In this document: in pieces, positions 9,671 to 23,782 of the stretch
Numbering within the stretch: position 1 is the first letter of the stretch
How the letters are laid out: every line of letters starts with the position of its first letter
Assembly (NCBI RefSeq): GCF_020283565.1
Contig: NC_060060.1
Coordinates: forward strand, 11,346,001-11,410,000
DNA length: 64,000 nt
Origin: Trifolium pratense
Taxonomy: Eukaryota; Streptophyta; Magnoliopsida; Fabales; Fabaceae
Reading direction: 5' to 3'
The notes under the pieces: model-generated
What the model saw: the letters and a program-made list of their open reading frames with translations, nothing else
The model's database searches: none
What the model was told of the DNA's origin: nothing
Translations under genes and position numbers: made by a program

Positions 9671-12600
9671 GTAACGGTGAATCTGCGGCCTTTGGAATCA
9701 TTGACCAAAATCAAACCAAAGGTACATGTATCATTAGTAAAATTATTTTTGCATAAATTAAAGATGATTGATATGGTTAAAACTCAAACACATAACTTCT
9801 CTACATGTTATCAAAATTAAAATTGAAGTTATTTCACATTCATTCTTCTGATCATGATCTTTCTTTTAAAAATCTTTGTTTATATAATTAGATGAATTTT
9901 AAAACCAAATCATGTTTTCATGTGTTTTGAAAAAGACAAACGATTTTGGCATAAAAAGAGTTTGTCAAGTAAGTATGAAAACTATAGCAAATTTATTCAA
10001 ATTTGGTCTAGTAAGATATTTTTCAAACAAACTGATTGAGAAAAGGATTAAGTTTATGAAACTTGTATTTATTATGACAAGAGTAGTGTTCATTTCAAAA
10101 ATTCGTTTTCAACCATAAATTCTTGAAACTACTTTATACTACTTTATCTTGTCTTTTCTAAACTACAAGTCTTATGACTTTGTAATACTTGAGAATTTAT
10201 TCAAAGATTCACTTGGAATTTATTTTTAACGCATAAGAGTGATGTCTTCTATACCTTTTGAGCTCTTTGAAAAATGATTCAAATTTTAATCTCAAAAGTC
10301 ATTTTGTATAAATAGTGATCATGAGGAGATTTTGAAAAACCTTCTTTCAAAACATGTTTTGATCAAAATAAGTATTTCACTTTATTTTTCTTGCTTTAAA
10401 ACTCTACAAAAGTATAGTTGTTATAGATAAAAAATAATTGATTGAAATATTTTTAATCTAGACTTGAAAAACACTTTTGAAAGAAACCATATATATTGCA
10501 TGCTATGTTTTTGAATCATGTTTCTATCTTGAGTAAAATCCATGCCATTTTAAAAATATAGAAATTCAATCATATCATAATTTTATATTTTTGATGTAAT
10601 TATATTTTTTACATAGTAAAGAAAACATTGAGAAAATTGTTTTAACATAACAAAAGCATAGTTTTAGGGATACTACCCTCTTTACATTCACTAAAGATTA
10701 TAGAATATACAATCTCAAAACTCATATTTGAAAAACAAATGCATATTATTTTTGATGAGTCAAACAATAAGATAAGACATGTTAATGGTGTTAATATATT
10801 ATAATATCATATCTCCATATTTTAATAACCTTCTCCATTGGAAATGGTATTGGTACAACACTTTGAAATTTTGAAGAAATTAATTAATCATGGAAATGTT
10901 TAATGCTTTTGGTACTTAAATGAAAGAATCTTCCTCGTCAACTCTCAAGAAGGAAATGATCAAATCTTGCATTATCTTTGACTTTGAAAATGTTTTTCAT
11001 ATATATACATATATATAAAAAGGAGAATAATTTGAAAAAGAAAGTAACTTGAATGAGTCACTTGAAGTTGTGTTCCAGCAGATCATTCTAAGAATGTTCT
11101 CCCTACCAAAACAAAGAAGTTTTACTTGAAGATAACCAATTTCATTCCTACCATTCTTTTACCTTTGCATCTCATTGATTTTACCATTGACATTAATCTT
11201 GGATTAATCTCTTTTCAAATCTTTGCTATGACATTTGAAGGTTTTACTTTTACAACCTACCCGATTAACCAATCACTCTTTTCACCATTGGTGAATTCTA
11301 CCCAAGAATCTTTAGAATCTTTTTTTTCAATTTTGAACTTTTAAAGGAATTGGTTAAAAACACTATTGATGGAATGAGAACTAAATTTTCTTTTGAATAA
11401 AGTAAAAGATGAATATACATATGGATGTCATTCTTGAAAAATCACAACGTTCTTAAGGAAAATCAAATGGTGATGAAATCACAATGTTTCTGGCTACAAC
11501 ATTGTGTCATGAGTAAATTGTTCTAAAAATTAAGGTCCTAGTCATCCATATTACCTAAAGTTACTCTACAAGGATGATATTTCTTAGAGAATATCTAAGA
11601 GGATGAATTTACTCAACATTGGAGAATGCATTAAAGGATAAATCTTCTCTCCTCAATCATCAATCAAGGGTCCTCTATTAGCATATGGTGGAATTACAAA
11701 ATAATTAAAGATTCTCTCATTATTGAATCTCACTTGAGGAAATCCATCTAATGAGGTACACTTTTGAATCTTATAACAGTTGCATCATAATAAGCTTGAA
11801 TATCTTTATGCAATGTTAGTATGTGATTGATTGGATAATCTTGATATCTATAATGCATCATGAATTTTCTCCATGCATATATATATAACTTTAAAGCTTA
11901 AATGATACATCATTTTTTGTCATGATTTGTATATGCATATGCTAAATTCATAGCTTAAATGCAATAAGTTTTGCAATCTTGATTCATACATACTATGATT
12001 TCTGTTCACACATTGCAAAATTATCTCTTTAAATTATCATGATAAGTGAGAAATGAATAAACATCATTGTTGTGCAAAATCACCTTTTAAACCCTTATAA
12101 GCAATACTATTTCAAAAAGATTATACTTATATTGCTATCTAAATTTTGTTGTTTTACCAAGTTAGATTTTCTCCATATACTTGGTCATTTTTTTAAATGA
12201 TCAGTTTTTATTTTGACTTGCCAAAAGACAATTAAATTAACACTTGTCTAATTTCTTTTTTTCTTTGTCTTGAGAAAAATGTTTTAAAAAATTGGTGCAT
12301 TAATTACATCGTTGATTAATATTTTTTTAAGTGCAAGACATGTTATGTGCTTAATGAAAACTTATTCTTAATGATCAATGAATAATTTTTGGAGTTAGTC
12401 TCTTAATTATCCTTCATGATAGGCCAAAAATTTTAAAACAATAAAAATGACAAAAACTCATGATTTTGATAATCAATTGTATATGTCGTATTTCGTTATT
12501 ACATAAGCTTGACTGATAGTACACCTTTTATGAAAAATATTATTTCTACAAGTCTTATGTATGAACACTTATCTCAATATAAAGCTTTGGATGAAACCAT

Positions 12601-13290
12601 TTTTGTTACACATCTTGATTAATATATATATATACATTGCTTGATGCAAGTGTAACTTGTTGAATATGGTTTTCAAAAAATTGAGATTTTGATATGGCTT
12701 TATCAAAAGATCATTTTTCAATGATTTTAAACGAATATCCATTTTTTGTTGGATTTTTCTTTGAAGGATTTTAACAAAAGACCAAATGACCGGTCTTCAT
12801 GAGAATAACTTATGTTTCTACTCTTCATAAGATTACAATTTGGTCTAAGAAGAAAAATTGTTACACATTATCTTTTTAAACTCACAATTTGACTATTTCT
12901 TAACATCAAAGTGTTGATTTTAATGTTTGATCATATTTCTAGACTTGTGTGTTATGTTGTCAAAGTTGACACGTGAACAAACTTTTTTTTACAAATGATC
13001 ATTCTTTCAATATTTTGCTTTGAAAAATAATCATCTTCAATGTGAGAATATTCGAAAAAGAGAGAAATCGTTTTTGACATGTTTTCAATTTACTCTGATT
13101 TCACAGCTTCCTAATATGCGTCATTTTCTTTCTAATTTTAAAAGTTCATGGACAATTTTCAAATAATCTTTTATTCTTTAAATAACTACAACATAGTCTT
13201 GTTCATCATTTTTAGAATAATCATGTTTTAAAGGAAATGTTACCTCTACCCAAGAAATTGAAACATTTAGAGAATATCTATCTCATAAAA
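9671..13290. other. Non-coding interior of the Sirevirus-like element
   Basis: About 3.6 kb of AT-rich sequence with no recognisable pol domain on either strand and no open frame above about 75 codons. It occupies the place where pol would be in an autonomous element. Confidence 0.6.
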
Positions 13291-13900
13291 TTTAGGGGGA
13301 GTTTTCTAAATTTTAAAATGTGTGTTTCTTTACAACTTTCATTGTCATTGAGATCAAAACCACTTTTTCTAAAAATCGAGAATGTATAGCATCTATTTTT
13401 TTTTAAAATCAATTGCTTGCATGTGTTTACATATAATATAATCATTATTCAAGTTATGATTGAAATATTGATTGAAATTATTATTAATCATCGTACATGA
13501 TATGTGCTTTAATGCTTAAATGCAAACTTGATAAGTTGATATGTGAAAGAACTTCCCAATTATCTGATTTCTATATGCAATATATTCTTACTTTTGATCT
13601 CTATCATTGCACTTCAAATTTCATACTATTTTTAATACTTTTTGATAGATGACAAAAGGGGGAGAGATATATATGATGGGAGAGAAATGTGAGATGGAAC
13701 TAATCAATGAAGAATGTTATGAATTAACCTCTTGCATGTATTTAGGGGGAGTTTAATTAAAATGATAAACATTAAACTCTTGCATGTGTTTAGGGGGAGC
13801 TTAATTGCATATCTATGAACATTCTTGCATTTGTTATTATATCCATCCATAAAACATAAGATTTATTCAATAGGTTTGTCATCATCAAAAAGGGGGAGAT
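13291..13900 (+). other. Cluster of five polypurine tracts before the 3' LTR
   Basis: GGGGGAG words occur near 13295, 13658, 13745, 13793 and 13892. The last (AAAAAGGGGGAGAT) abuts the 3' LTR and should be the active priming site. Multiple polypurine tracts upstream of the 3' LTR are a known hallmark of Sireviruses. Confidence 0.7.
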
Positions 13901-16534
13901 TGTTGAAGCAAAATCCTTTTTGATATGTGTTTTAATGACAACAAACCTTATGGAATAAATGTTAAGTTTTATGAATGGTGATCTACTGATGGTTGCACTT
14001 GAGTTTTTGTTTAAAGACAGATAATGATAAAAGTGGACGAGCTAGATGCCACTCACATCAACAAGTGCATTTTATATACTCAAACAATGAAAGAATTGGA
14101 GTATCATCAGATAATTACAACAATAGTATCACAAGCTTCATGAAGATTTTTAAAGACTGTTGTTTGAATCATACGAGGATTCATCGAACGTTCAAGCAAG
14201 AAAGTGAACTTCATGGTTAATAGTCTTCATCTTCACCACAAGGTTTACAATGGGAATTAAATATTCAAGGAAGATTGAGAGGATCGTAGTTGAAGAATCA
14301 AGATGGAAAAACCTGCATCACAAACTACAAAAGAATATATTTGATGTTGTGTGACAAAACTTACATTGAGTTTTGTACTACATGCTTTGAAGAATTACAA
14401 TTGCAATTAATGTCAAAAGGAATGATGCATGTACGAAAGATCGTCAAAAGCTACTCAAAGTATCATCCTACCAAAGCTTGTCAAGATGACAATGTTTGAG
14501 AATAATCTTCCACGATGTTTTCAAAAGAGCTTATGCACAATGCATAAAAGTTCAATCATTCTCAATGATGAGTACACTCACGCCTCCACTAAATAATCTT
14601 AAAGATACTCATTGAACAAACAACAATGTGTGCAAAACGTCAAAGAGGAATTATGGGAAGTTTGCAACAACAAAAGAATTCAAAGTTGATTGACCAAAGA
14701 AGATATTATCTTCTCATAAAGAAAAGAAATATTATCAACTCTTATGAAACAATGTTCTCATCATGAACATGTTTATTTTCCTCAAGAGCATTCATATCAG
14801 TTCAGCACAATTACAAGAATCAACTTTGAAGAAGAAATCATTTCAAAGGTTGAATTATTTATAAGTCAGTAGAACGTTCTCAGAACGGTCTCCCAAGTTT
14901 GCGTGTTCAAGGATAATCACTTTTCATAAGTCAACTTGGTACAAGACAAGAAAGAACTTTTAAGTTGGACTTATTAAAGGATCATAACAGTGCAAATAAG
15001 TCATTTAAGGCAAGGAATTAATTTTGGTTCTTGAGCTTACTCGAATAAGCTTCTTTAAGGAATAATAACTTCACATCTTGCAACAAGGCTTTATGTTCTC
15101 CAAGAACATCATTAAAGAAGTTAATCTAGACCAATGAGAACTCAGCAACAAGTACATACAGCTTGCATAGAAGTTTCACATCTGATCCAAGTACAAGCTT
15201 ATGACATGGGTGGCTACATTCTCCCATAAAAGAGTACTTATCTCACTATTCATGTGTCCTTTGAAGGACAAGTGAACAGTGGCTACTCTATGCCTTTGAT
15301 GAAGAGTTTACAGCTGTTTGACAACTTGCAACAACTTGCAACAGCTATATTTTCGTTGGACCTTATCCACACCATCTCAGAGAATGGTCTCCAACGTCCT
15401 GGAGAATGATCTCCCAGTTTCTGCACTTAGGTGGCAATCTTATCCAAATGAATTCAAATCTTATTTTCCCACATGGGAAATACATTTGCAAAGGATATAC
15501 ACTCAGAGACAACTCATTGACAGTTGGTGGAAGAATATTTCTGACCAACAAGTACAATGTGACAGTCAGAGACCATTGGAAGAATGATCTCCTGAAGCAT
15601 CTAAAGGACAGATTCACATGGACTGTTTTGTTTCTCTCACAACAGCTATTTCTATACTCTCAACGGTTATAATTGATGTTCAAATTACAGAGGGACATCT
15701 CCATCTATAAATAGCATGGTTGGTTGCACAAGAAGAGAAAGAGTTCAAGCTACAAATCATAAAACACTTGTTTTTGTCTACAAGTCATAAAACTCTTCTA
15801 CACTCAAAGATCTTCATTCTCATCTATACTTCTGGTATATTGAGTGTTTTTATTTGCTTCTCAAACTAACCTTTGAGTTTCAACAAAGCAAATATCTTAA
15901 GAGACCACTTTGGTACACAACTCACTTTTAAGTGGTTGTATCTTTGTCTCTTCTTTTTCACTCATACTCCAAGCTCTCTAGAAAAATAGGATCTATATTT
16001 CATGAGTATTTTGAGTGTAATTCATTTGTAAGCTTCACAACCGGTTAGGTGTGATTAAAAGCTTAGATCCAAGAAACCATTGATAAATCCTTAGGATTCT
16101 CTCAAATCAATTGGGTATAATTGATTGAGGTTACCTTGTAAAGGTAGAGCAGCTGGTTATAGCTGGTTACTTTGTGATCTTGGTTTAGATCATAAAGGGT
16201 CTTTGATCTGGGCTTAGATCAAAGGGAAGTTTCTGTAATCTTGGTCTAGATTATAGTGGATAATCTCACGCAAGTGGGGACTGGAGTAGCCCATACTATT
16301 AAGGGGTGAACCAGGATAAATTTTTTGTGTGATTCTCTCTTCCCTTACTCTTTTATTTGTGCAAACACTAACTCACACAAATCACTTTATTGCACTTACA
16401 TTCAAGGAGAACGTTCTCCGGTTAGTCTAACCATTTACTATCATAGTGTGTTATTGTGCTTAATTGTTTTGCAGTTAAATTTTAAAAGGTCACAATTCAA
16501 ACCCCCCTTTCTTGTGACAAACATTGTTACTTCA
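13901..16534 (+). repeat. 3' LTR of the Sirevirus-like element
   Basis: 2,634 bp with TG...CA ends, colinear with 6086-8719 at a constant offset of 7,815 bp. It carries the second TATA box at 15706-15714. The near-identity of the two LTRs implies recent insertion. Confidence 0.9.
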
Positions 16535-16539
16535 GTGGT

Positions 16540-18718
16540 CTCCTAGCTCTTGGAGGCAAATTCACCTCAGACTGGAAATCAATACCATCACTATCATCAC
16601 TTGAAGTGTTCATATCAATTTCAGCTTGAACCTCATTGTCATTTGCTGGAGCTGATGTGCTACACTCTTCATCACTGAGAACATCATTGCTTGATTGGTT
16701 TTGCTTCTTGTCTGAGATCTTATTCCAATTCCAACCTTTATTTTCTTCAAATACAACATCTCTGCTGATGATTATTTTCTTCTTTTCAGGGTCATAAAGC
16801 TTATAAGCTTTTGACTCTTCACTTAGTCCCAAAAGAACACATTTCACACTTTTGCTATCTAGCTTGGTTCTTTGACTGTCAGGTACATGAACAAAGGCTA
16901 TGCATCCAAAAACTCTGAAGTGATGCACAGAAGGTTTGACTCCACTCCAAGCCTCTTCTGGTGTGATGTCTTTGACAGATAGAGTGGGACTTCTATTCAT
17001 CACATAAGTAGCCCACTTCAAAGCTTCTGGCCAAAATGGTTTTGGTACACCCTTTCCAGCCAACATACTCCTTACCATATTCATTAAAGTCCTGTTTTTC
17101 CTTTCTGAAACACCATTCTGCTGAGGTGTGTATGCTGCAGTCAATTGCCTCTTGATCCCATGATTACTACAAAAATCATTAAAAGCATTTGAGGTATATT
17201 CACCACCCCTATATGTTCTTAGGCATTGAATAGAACAACTGGACTCTTTTTCAACCATAGCCTTAAACTGTTTGAAAGTTTCTAGTGAACTAGACTTTTC
17301 TTTCAGCAGATATATCCATGTTTTTCTAGTTAGATCATCAGTGAAGGTTATGAAATACCTGTTGCCACTGTTGGATTTTGGATTGATAGGTCCACAGATG
17401 TCAGAATGAACAAGTTCAAGCTTAGAGCTGGCTCTCCAATTTGCTTGCTTGGGAATGGCATCTCTGTGTTGCTTGCCCTCCAAGCAATCTGCACAATTCT
17501 CATCTAGCTCTTTCAATGCTGGTAAACCTCTCACCATATCCTTTTTAACAAGAACATTCAACCCTTTGATGCTTAAGTGGCCATATCTGCTATGCCAAAG
17601 CTGAGAGTTGACAGGTTTTGAAGCTTGCAGACATCTTGGAGCAATTACTTCTGCTTTGACAATATACATTCTATTTGTTGACATGTATGTAGCAAAAAGT
17701 AATCCCCTTTCTTCATGATAAACCTTGCAGCAATTGTTTTTGAATACAATTGTAGCATTCTTCTGCTGAATTTGGCCAATGCTGAGAAGGTTTGTTTTTA
17801 ACCCAGGTATGAAATACACATTAGTGAAAACATGAACTCTTCCATTGATACTGAGTTTCACATTTCCTTTTCCCATCACATTCATCCTAGAGTCATCACC
17901 CAATTTCACTGAATCTCTATAATTCTCATCAAAATCATAAAACCAATCTTTGTTACCTGACATATGATTGCTGCACCCAGAATCCAAGAACCAATTTTCA
18001 CCAATCTCATCATCATTGGTTTTGGCCATGAGGAGCATTTCTTCTTTAAACTCATCCAATTCTGCATAATTGGCATTTTCACTCCAATTGGGACAATCAC
18101 TCTGATAGTGTCCCAATTTATGACAATGGAAGCATTCTACATTTTCTTTGCTTTGCCTTCCCCTACCACGACCTCTAGTAGAGTTTGAATTTCTTCCCCT
18201 ACCTCTCCCTCTGCCACCATTAGTGACCTTGAGAGCTTGCTCTTCTTGCTTGATTAGTTGGCCTTTCATACGTTGTTCATGAACTATCAAGCTACTCTGC
18301 AGCTCATCAATGGAGAGTGTGGTAACATCACAAGATAATTCAATAGAGCAGACTACATGATTGAAATTTGCAGTCATTGATCTAAGAATTTTCTCAACCA
18401 CAGTACTTTGTTCTACTCTTTCACCACAAGAAGTCATCTTGTTGGTGATAACCATGGTTCTTGCAAAGTATTCCTCTACTGATTCACTCTCCCCCATTTC
18501 AAGAACCTCAAAGTCTTTGCGCAATGCTTGAAGCTATGCACGTTTCACTTTAGTAGAACCTTGATACTTGACTCTCATAGCATTCCAAATATCTCGTGCA
18601 GTGTCACGATTAAGAATTGTTTCTAAGATGGATCGATCAATAGACTGAAACAAATAGTTCTTGACTTTCAAATCAGTAAGTTTACTCTCATTTGCAATGC
18701 GTTGTTGTTTCACCGTTG
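16540..18718 (-). pseudogene. copia gag-protease-integrase fragment with a dead integrase
   Basis: In order on the minus strand are the gag C-terminal half, a CCHC zinc knuckle (CFHCHKLGHYQSDC), a protease active-site DSG (WFLDSGCSNHMSG), and integrase HHCC (WHSRYGHLS then CADCLEGKQ). The DDE core comes next. Its first Asp is in HSDICGP and its Glu in NGVSERKNR, but the second catalytic Asp is Tyr (CLRTYRGGEY where the family has TDRGGE). An in-frame TAG at 18534-18536 interrupts gag in the AxLQALRKDFE stretch. The frame ends at the GTGGT insertion site of the nested element. The fragment lacks the gag N-terminus because the 5' LTR-gag junction is deleted. Confidence 0.92.
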
Positions 18719-18757
18719 TAATCAAGGCCCAATATTACAAACACACTATACACAACA
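18719..18757 (-). repeat. Remnant of the copia 5' LTR
   Basis: 39 bp identical to the start of the LTR at 4256-4294 (minus: TGTTGTGTATAGTGTG...), joined straight to gag coding sequence. About 115 bp of LTR plus primer site and leader are gone. Confidence 0.8.
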
Positions 18758-19049
18758 CTAACCATGTGACTATAATTAAAACTAAATATAACTATTAGTA
18801 TATTTAGTTTACGTAGAACCAATGGCGTGTTAAATTATAATCAATTTGTGACAAGTCTTTTTTTCAAAGTAAAAAAGTCAAAATAATTAATTAATATAGC
18901 TATTCAATTTCAAAGCACAAGATATCCTCATAAGAGAACAACATTACAAAAACAAGCACCAAATATGCTCACTCCATGAAAACACCAATGAACCCACACA
19001 CCAATGCAACTCATATAACCAATATGATTAAAACACCATTGATTTTAAT
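18758..19049. other. Spacer
   Basis: AT-rich; no gene or repeat boundary recognised. Confidence 0.5.
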
Positions 19050-19223
19050 TCATGAGAAAACAATTTCATTTTTTCAATACCATGTCAACTTACAATCTTA
19101 AGAAATATATTTAAGTTGTCGAAAATTCACCTGAAAATACAAACCATGTATCTTGAAAGAAAAAAAAAAAGTTGAAGACTAAAACCGAACTTATTTGATA
19201 AATCCACTATTACAATATTTTTA

Positions 19224-19320
19224 ACTAGTTGATAGGGACATCACATTATATATACATGAGTGGAAATTCAAATACTAAATATTTCATTTATTCAAATTCT
19301 AGTTACCAGACTATTTGACA
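19224..19320. mobile_element. Degenerate tRNA-derived SINE relic (copy in the duplicated segment)
   Basis: GTTGATAGGGACATCACATTATATATACATG and the downstream CTAGTTACCAGACTATTTGAC resemble the body and tail of legume SINEs (compare 63303-63410 and 61685-61800). The same relic is at 21518-21615 beside GGPPS. Confidence 0.4.
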
Positions 19321-19419
19321 AAAAAAAATAAAAATCTAACATCCAATGTTTTCATAATCCCAAGATTCCCAACTTTATTTTTGTCCTATAAACCAAAAAA
19401 AAAAAAAAAAACATATTGC

Positions 19420-19485
19420 TCTAATTTTGCCTATAAGCAATGTAATTGGTTAAAGCAAGTAAAGGAGCAACCTTTTCATAATCAA
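19420..19485 (-). pseudogene. GGPPS C-terminal fragment
   Basis: Within the duplicated segment, the minus strand encodes the last 21 codons of GGPPS including the stop ([11 protein letters not shown] ... AYRQN). Nothing upstream of this in the enzyme is present, so it is a non-functional exon tail created by the duplication. Confidence 0.85.
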
Positions 19486-19550
19486 CTTGCTGGACACCCG
19501 TGCGTCCGCACGGGAGTCGCGGCGTTGCCGCTCCTCACTTGGTAACATAA
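19486..19550 (-). mobile_element. Helitron-like terminal hairpin
   Basis: A GC-rich stem (CCCGTGC/GCACGGG, 4-nt loop) at 19497-19514 lies in otherwise AT-rich DNA. Read on the minus strand it is followed by 11 bases ending CAAG next to a T, close to the CTRR-T end of Helitrons but not a perfect match. No Rep/helicase is present. Confidence 0.4.
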
Positions 19551-19639
19551 AATAATAATTTACTGGAAAGTAATTCAAAAGATTAAAAAAAAATTAGAAA
19601 GGATATAATATTTGGTAAAAAAAAATAGAAAAAGAACAA

Positions 19640-20800
19640 TGGTAAAACCATCACAAAAAAATCTCAGATATCCGTATTAGTATAATATAAATTTTGTTCA
19701 AAAAAAATATATAAATATAGATAATGGAGAAATCATGAAAAAAATAGGCTACCTTATTAATATATTAGTAAAAACATCGTCTTGTAAAAATAACCAAAAA
19801 CTTATGTCTGTGTATTCAATATATGAGTATAAATATAGTGCCGTAAAAATTATTAGAAAATATGCAACCTTATTAATATGTTAGTGAAAATATAGGGCTC
19901 ACAAAAATCATCAAAATAATTAGGTCACCGTATTAAATATTAAATATGAGTATAACTCGTAAAATTGTAAAAAAAAAAAATAGACAACATAAAAAATAAG
20001 TTTCCATGTTAATATATGAGTATAAATATAGGTTCCGTATATATTATAAAGAACATGCAAGCTTATTAATATGAGTAAAAAACATAGGTCCCACAAAAAT
20101 TACACAAAACATTAGGTCATTGTATTAACATATGAGTATAAATATAGATCTCACAATAAATAGTAAAAAACTAGAAACTTTATTAATAAGAGTAAAAACA
20201 TATAGCCCTACAGAAATCACACAAAGGATTAGATTTTTGTGTTAATATATGAGTATAAATATATGTCATGTAGAAATTATGAAAGAATTGACAACCTTAT
20301 TAATATATTAATAAAAAACATAGGTCTCATAAAAATCAACAAAATAATTAGTTCGATGTATTAATATACGATCTACTATAACCCGTAAAATTATAAAAAA
20401 TTAAACAATTTTATTAAATTATGATTAAAAATATAAATCTTGTAGAAATTAAAAACAAAAAAGGTTCTGATATTAATATATGAGTATAAATATATGTGCT
20501 ACATAAATTATTAAAGAACAGAAAACCTTATTAATAAGAAGAAAAACATAGGTCCCTAAGAATTTACACAAAAAATGATGTCCCCGTATTAATATATGAG
20601 TATAACTCGTAAAATTAATAAAAATATATACAACTTTATTAATATATGAGTAAAAATATAAGGCCCGTAGATATAACCAAAAAAATTATGTTCCGATATT
20701 AATATGAATATAACCTGTAAATTATTAAAAAAAATAGACAACATAATATATTAGTAAAACACAAGTTCCGTGAGACTAAATATAAAATTTGCATAATGTA
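19640..20800. repeat. Degenerate ~116-bp tandem array
   Basis: The word TATGAGTATAA(A/C) recurs near 19823, 19945, 20015, 20131, 20249, 20479 and 20595, with a decayed copy near 20364. Most steps are 115-118 bp. Each unit also holds a related half-unit (ATGAGTAAAAACATAGG-like), so the monomer looks like a diverged dimer of ~58 bp. It is strongly AT-rich and without coding potential. Confidence 0.7.
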
Positions 20801-21096
20801 TTAGTCAATCTATTTCAAATGAATGACCAATATTGATGACAAGTGAATTTTTTGTTCCGGTAAAATAAAAGGTAATTTATTTCTCAAAAAATTAATTAGT
20901 CCTTATATCAACAACAAAATATCTTCCAAAATAAAACTTCTAAAAAAATGTCATTTATTTTTTAACTTTGTATTTAATTCATTTTTTTTAAAACTAAAAG
21001 TATCATCCGCACAACCCTGCAGAGACCAATCCCCTCGAGATGACTGAAAATTCTTATTGTTTTAGTCTCAACATTTTTTCGGGAGTTTTTCAATTT

Positions 21097-21224
21097 TTCT
21101 TCCACCATATTCTGATATTAAAATTAATTAAATATAGGACAAAACTTAGAAACGGTTCCATTTTTCTCCCACCATATTCTCATATTAAATTAATTAAATA
21201 TATGACAAAACTTAGAAACAGTTC
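21097..21224. repeat. Two-copy tandem repeat of ~64 bp
   Basis: CCACCATATTCT(G/C)ATATTAAA... through AAACTTAGAAAC(G/A)GTTCC occurs twice in tandem with few differences. Confidence 0.7.
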
Positions 21225-21343
21225 CATTGGTACTGTTGATACTGTTCACCAATTAAAATGCGACACCTGAATTAATTTATTCGTCATTAATAATTTATTA
21301 AATTCCGTCAGTTCACTATTATCTAAAAATATATTTAACAATT

Positions 21344-22835
<1,492 letters not shown>

Positions 22836-22883
22836 TTATTATTGATGTTCTTGTTTGTGTTTGTGCTCTTGTATGTTCACCTT

Positions 22884-22899
22884 GTTATATTATATAGAG
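22884..22899 (-). promoter_or_regulatory. Candidate TATA box of GGPPS
   Basis: CTCTATATAATATAAC on the minus strand, about 60 bp upstream of the ATG, which would give a short leader. Confidence 0.5.
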
Positions 22900-22919
22900 T
22901 TTCAACAAGGTTCTTCGAT

Positions 22920-23632
22920 GCTTGTCATACTTTGTACGTGGATTTGGCTATTATAGAATAAATAAATTGTTTAAGTATCATGATTTTTTTTTGGTTACCC
23001 AAATACAATGCATTCAATGTTCCAAAGAAGAAAAATTAAAATAATTTTAACTAATTTCTTATTAAAATTTATAAGAGTCAATACAAAATGATTTTTTTTA
23101 TTACCTTAGCAACAAAAAAATTATTTTTTTATTTATGAGAAAAATACTAAATGACCAATAGAGTAAAAAAAAAATATGTATGTAATTAAAACTATTCCAT
23201 ACCAATTATGTATGTAAAAAAAAAACATGTCTAATGTCAGGGTGAGTTTGTTAATAAAAGATTTTTACTACTATAAAAAAAAGTCAAGAGTATTATTGGT
23301 ATTATGAAAATTCCACACAAATTTTTTTTGTATCTTTTTTATATATATAGGGATAGATAGAAATGAATTAATCTCCTATTTTTTGAACTTTAAAAGTATT
23401 GCATATAGTGTTTGGCATTTTAATACTATTACATGTAAAAATAATTATAAAATAATTACGATATATATTAAAAATGAAGGTTGTACCGATAAAGCCAACA
23501 TGTACTAATACGTAGATGACAAACATAGCATTTGGAATTCAATGAGTTTTTAGGAAGAGGGAATCTCAATCTATTATGCCTATTTGTCACTATCTTTGGA
23601 GTTTTTATTTGTAATTATATTGTAAATTAAGG
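22920..23632. other. GGPPS upstream spacer
   Basis: AT-rich promoter-side sequence. 23477-23563 is homologous to 2226-2313. No gene seen. Confidence 0.5.
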
Positions 23633-23782
23633 GGTGAATTCAGGGGCGAACCCAGACATGGATTACCAGTGTGGCTAATTTTTTTAGGTATTATTGAAAA
23701 AAAATCATCGTTATCTTAATAATTCAGTTAAACAATGAACAACATATGAAATTATTATTATTAATACAATATGTGTATCTAA

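Larger units (their letters stand above)
6081..16539 (+). mobile_element. Non-autonomous Sirevirus-like copia derivative with very long LTRs
   Basis: A complete element spans 6086-16534 (10,449 bp). It is flanked by the 5-bp target duplication GTGGT (6081-6085 and 16535-16539) and has 2,634-bp LTRs at each end (6086-8719 and 13901-16534) with TG...CA termini. A primer-binding site similar to initiator-Met tRNA sites (TTGGCATCAGAGC) follows the left LTR, and a polypurine tract precedes the right LTR, so it is read on the plus strand. The 5.2-kb interior has only a degraded gag remnant and no protease, integrase, RT or RNase H. Five GGGGGAG tracts near the 3' end and the gag remnant point to the Sirevirus lineage. 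It must have moved using proteins from another element. Confidence 0.9.
4141..18757 (-). mobile_element. Decayed Ty1/copia LTR retrotransposon split by a nested element
   Basis: The element is read on the minus strand: gag-protease-integrase (16540-18718), then RT-RNase H (4475-6080), then a polypurine tract and a 154-bp 3' LTR (4141-4294). Only the first 39 bp of the 5' LTR survive (18719-18757), joined directly to gag, so the rest of that LTR, the primer site and the gag N-terminus are deleted. Without the insertion at 6086-16534 it would be about 4.2 kb. The flanking 5-mers (GTCAA and CTAAC) do not match. Visible lesions are a gag nonsense codon, an integrase active-site change, a frameshift in RT and the insertion, so it is inactive. 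Confidence 0.9.
19050..19485 (-). repeat. Duplicate of the GGPPS 3' end and 3' flank (copy 2)
   Basis: This 436-bp segment is nearly identical to 21344-21784, the end of the GGPPS gene and its downstream flank. Differences are mainly in A-homopolymer lengths and a few substitutions. It ends abruptly at 19485, where a GC-rich hairpin sequence begins. Confidence 0.88.

Noticed and set aside
4136..18762. Target-site duplication for the outer copia element
   Set aside because: GTCAA on the left and CTAAC on the right do not match. The 5' end is rearranged.
19640..20800. CRISPR-like array
   Set aside because: Repeat units are long, degenerate and AT-rich, without constant spacer length, and the DNA is eukaryotic.
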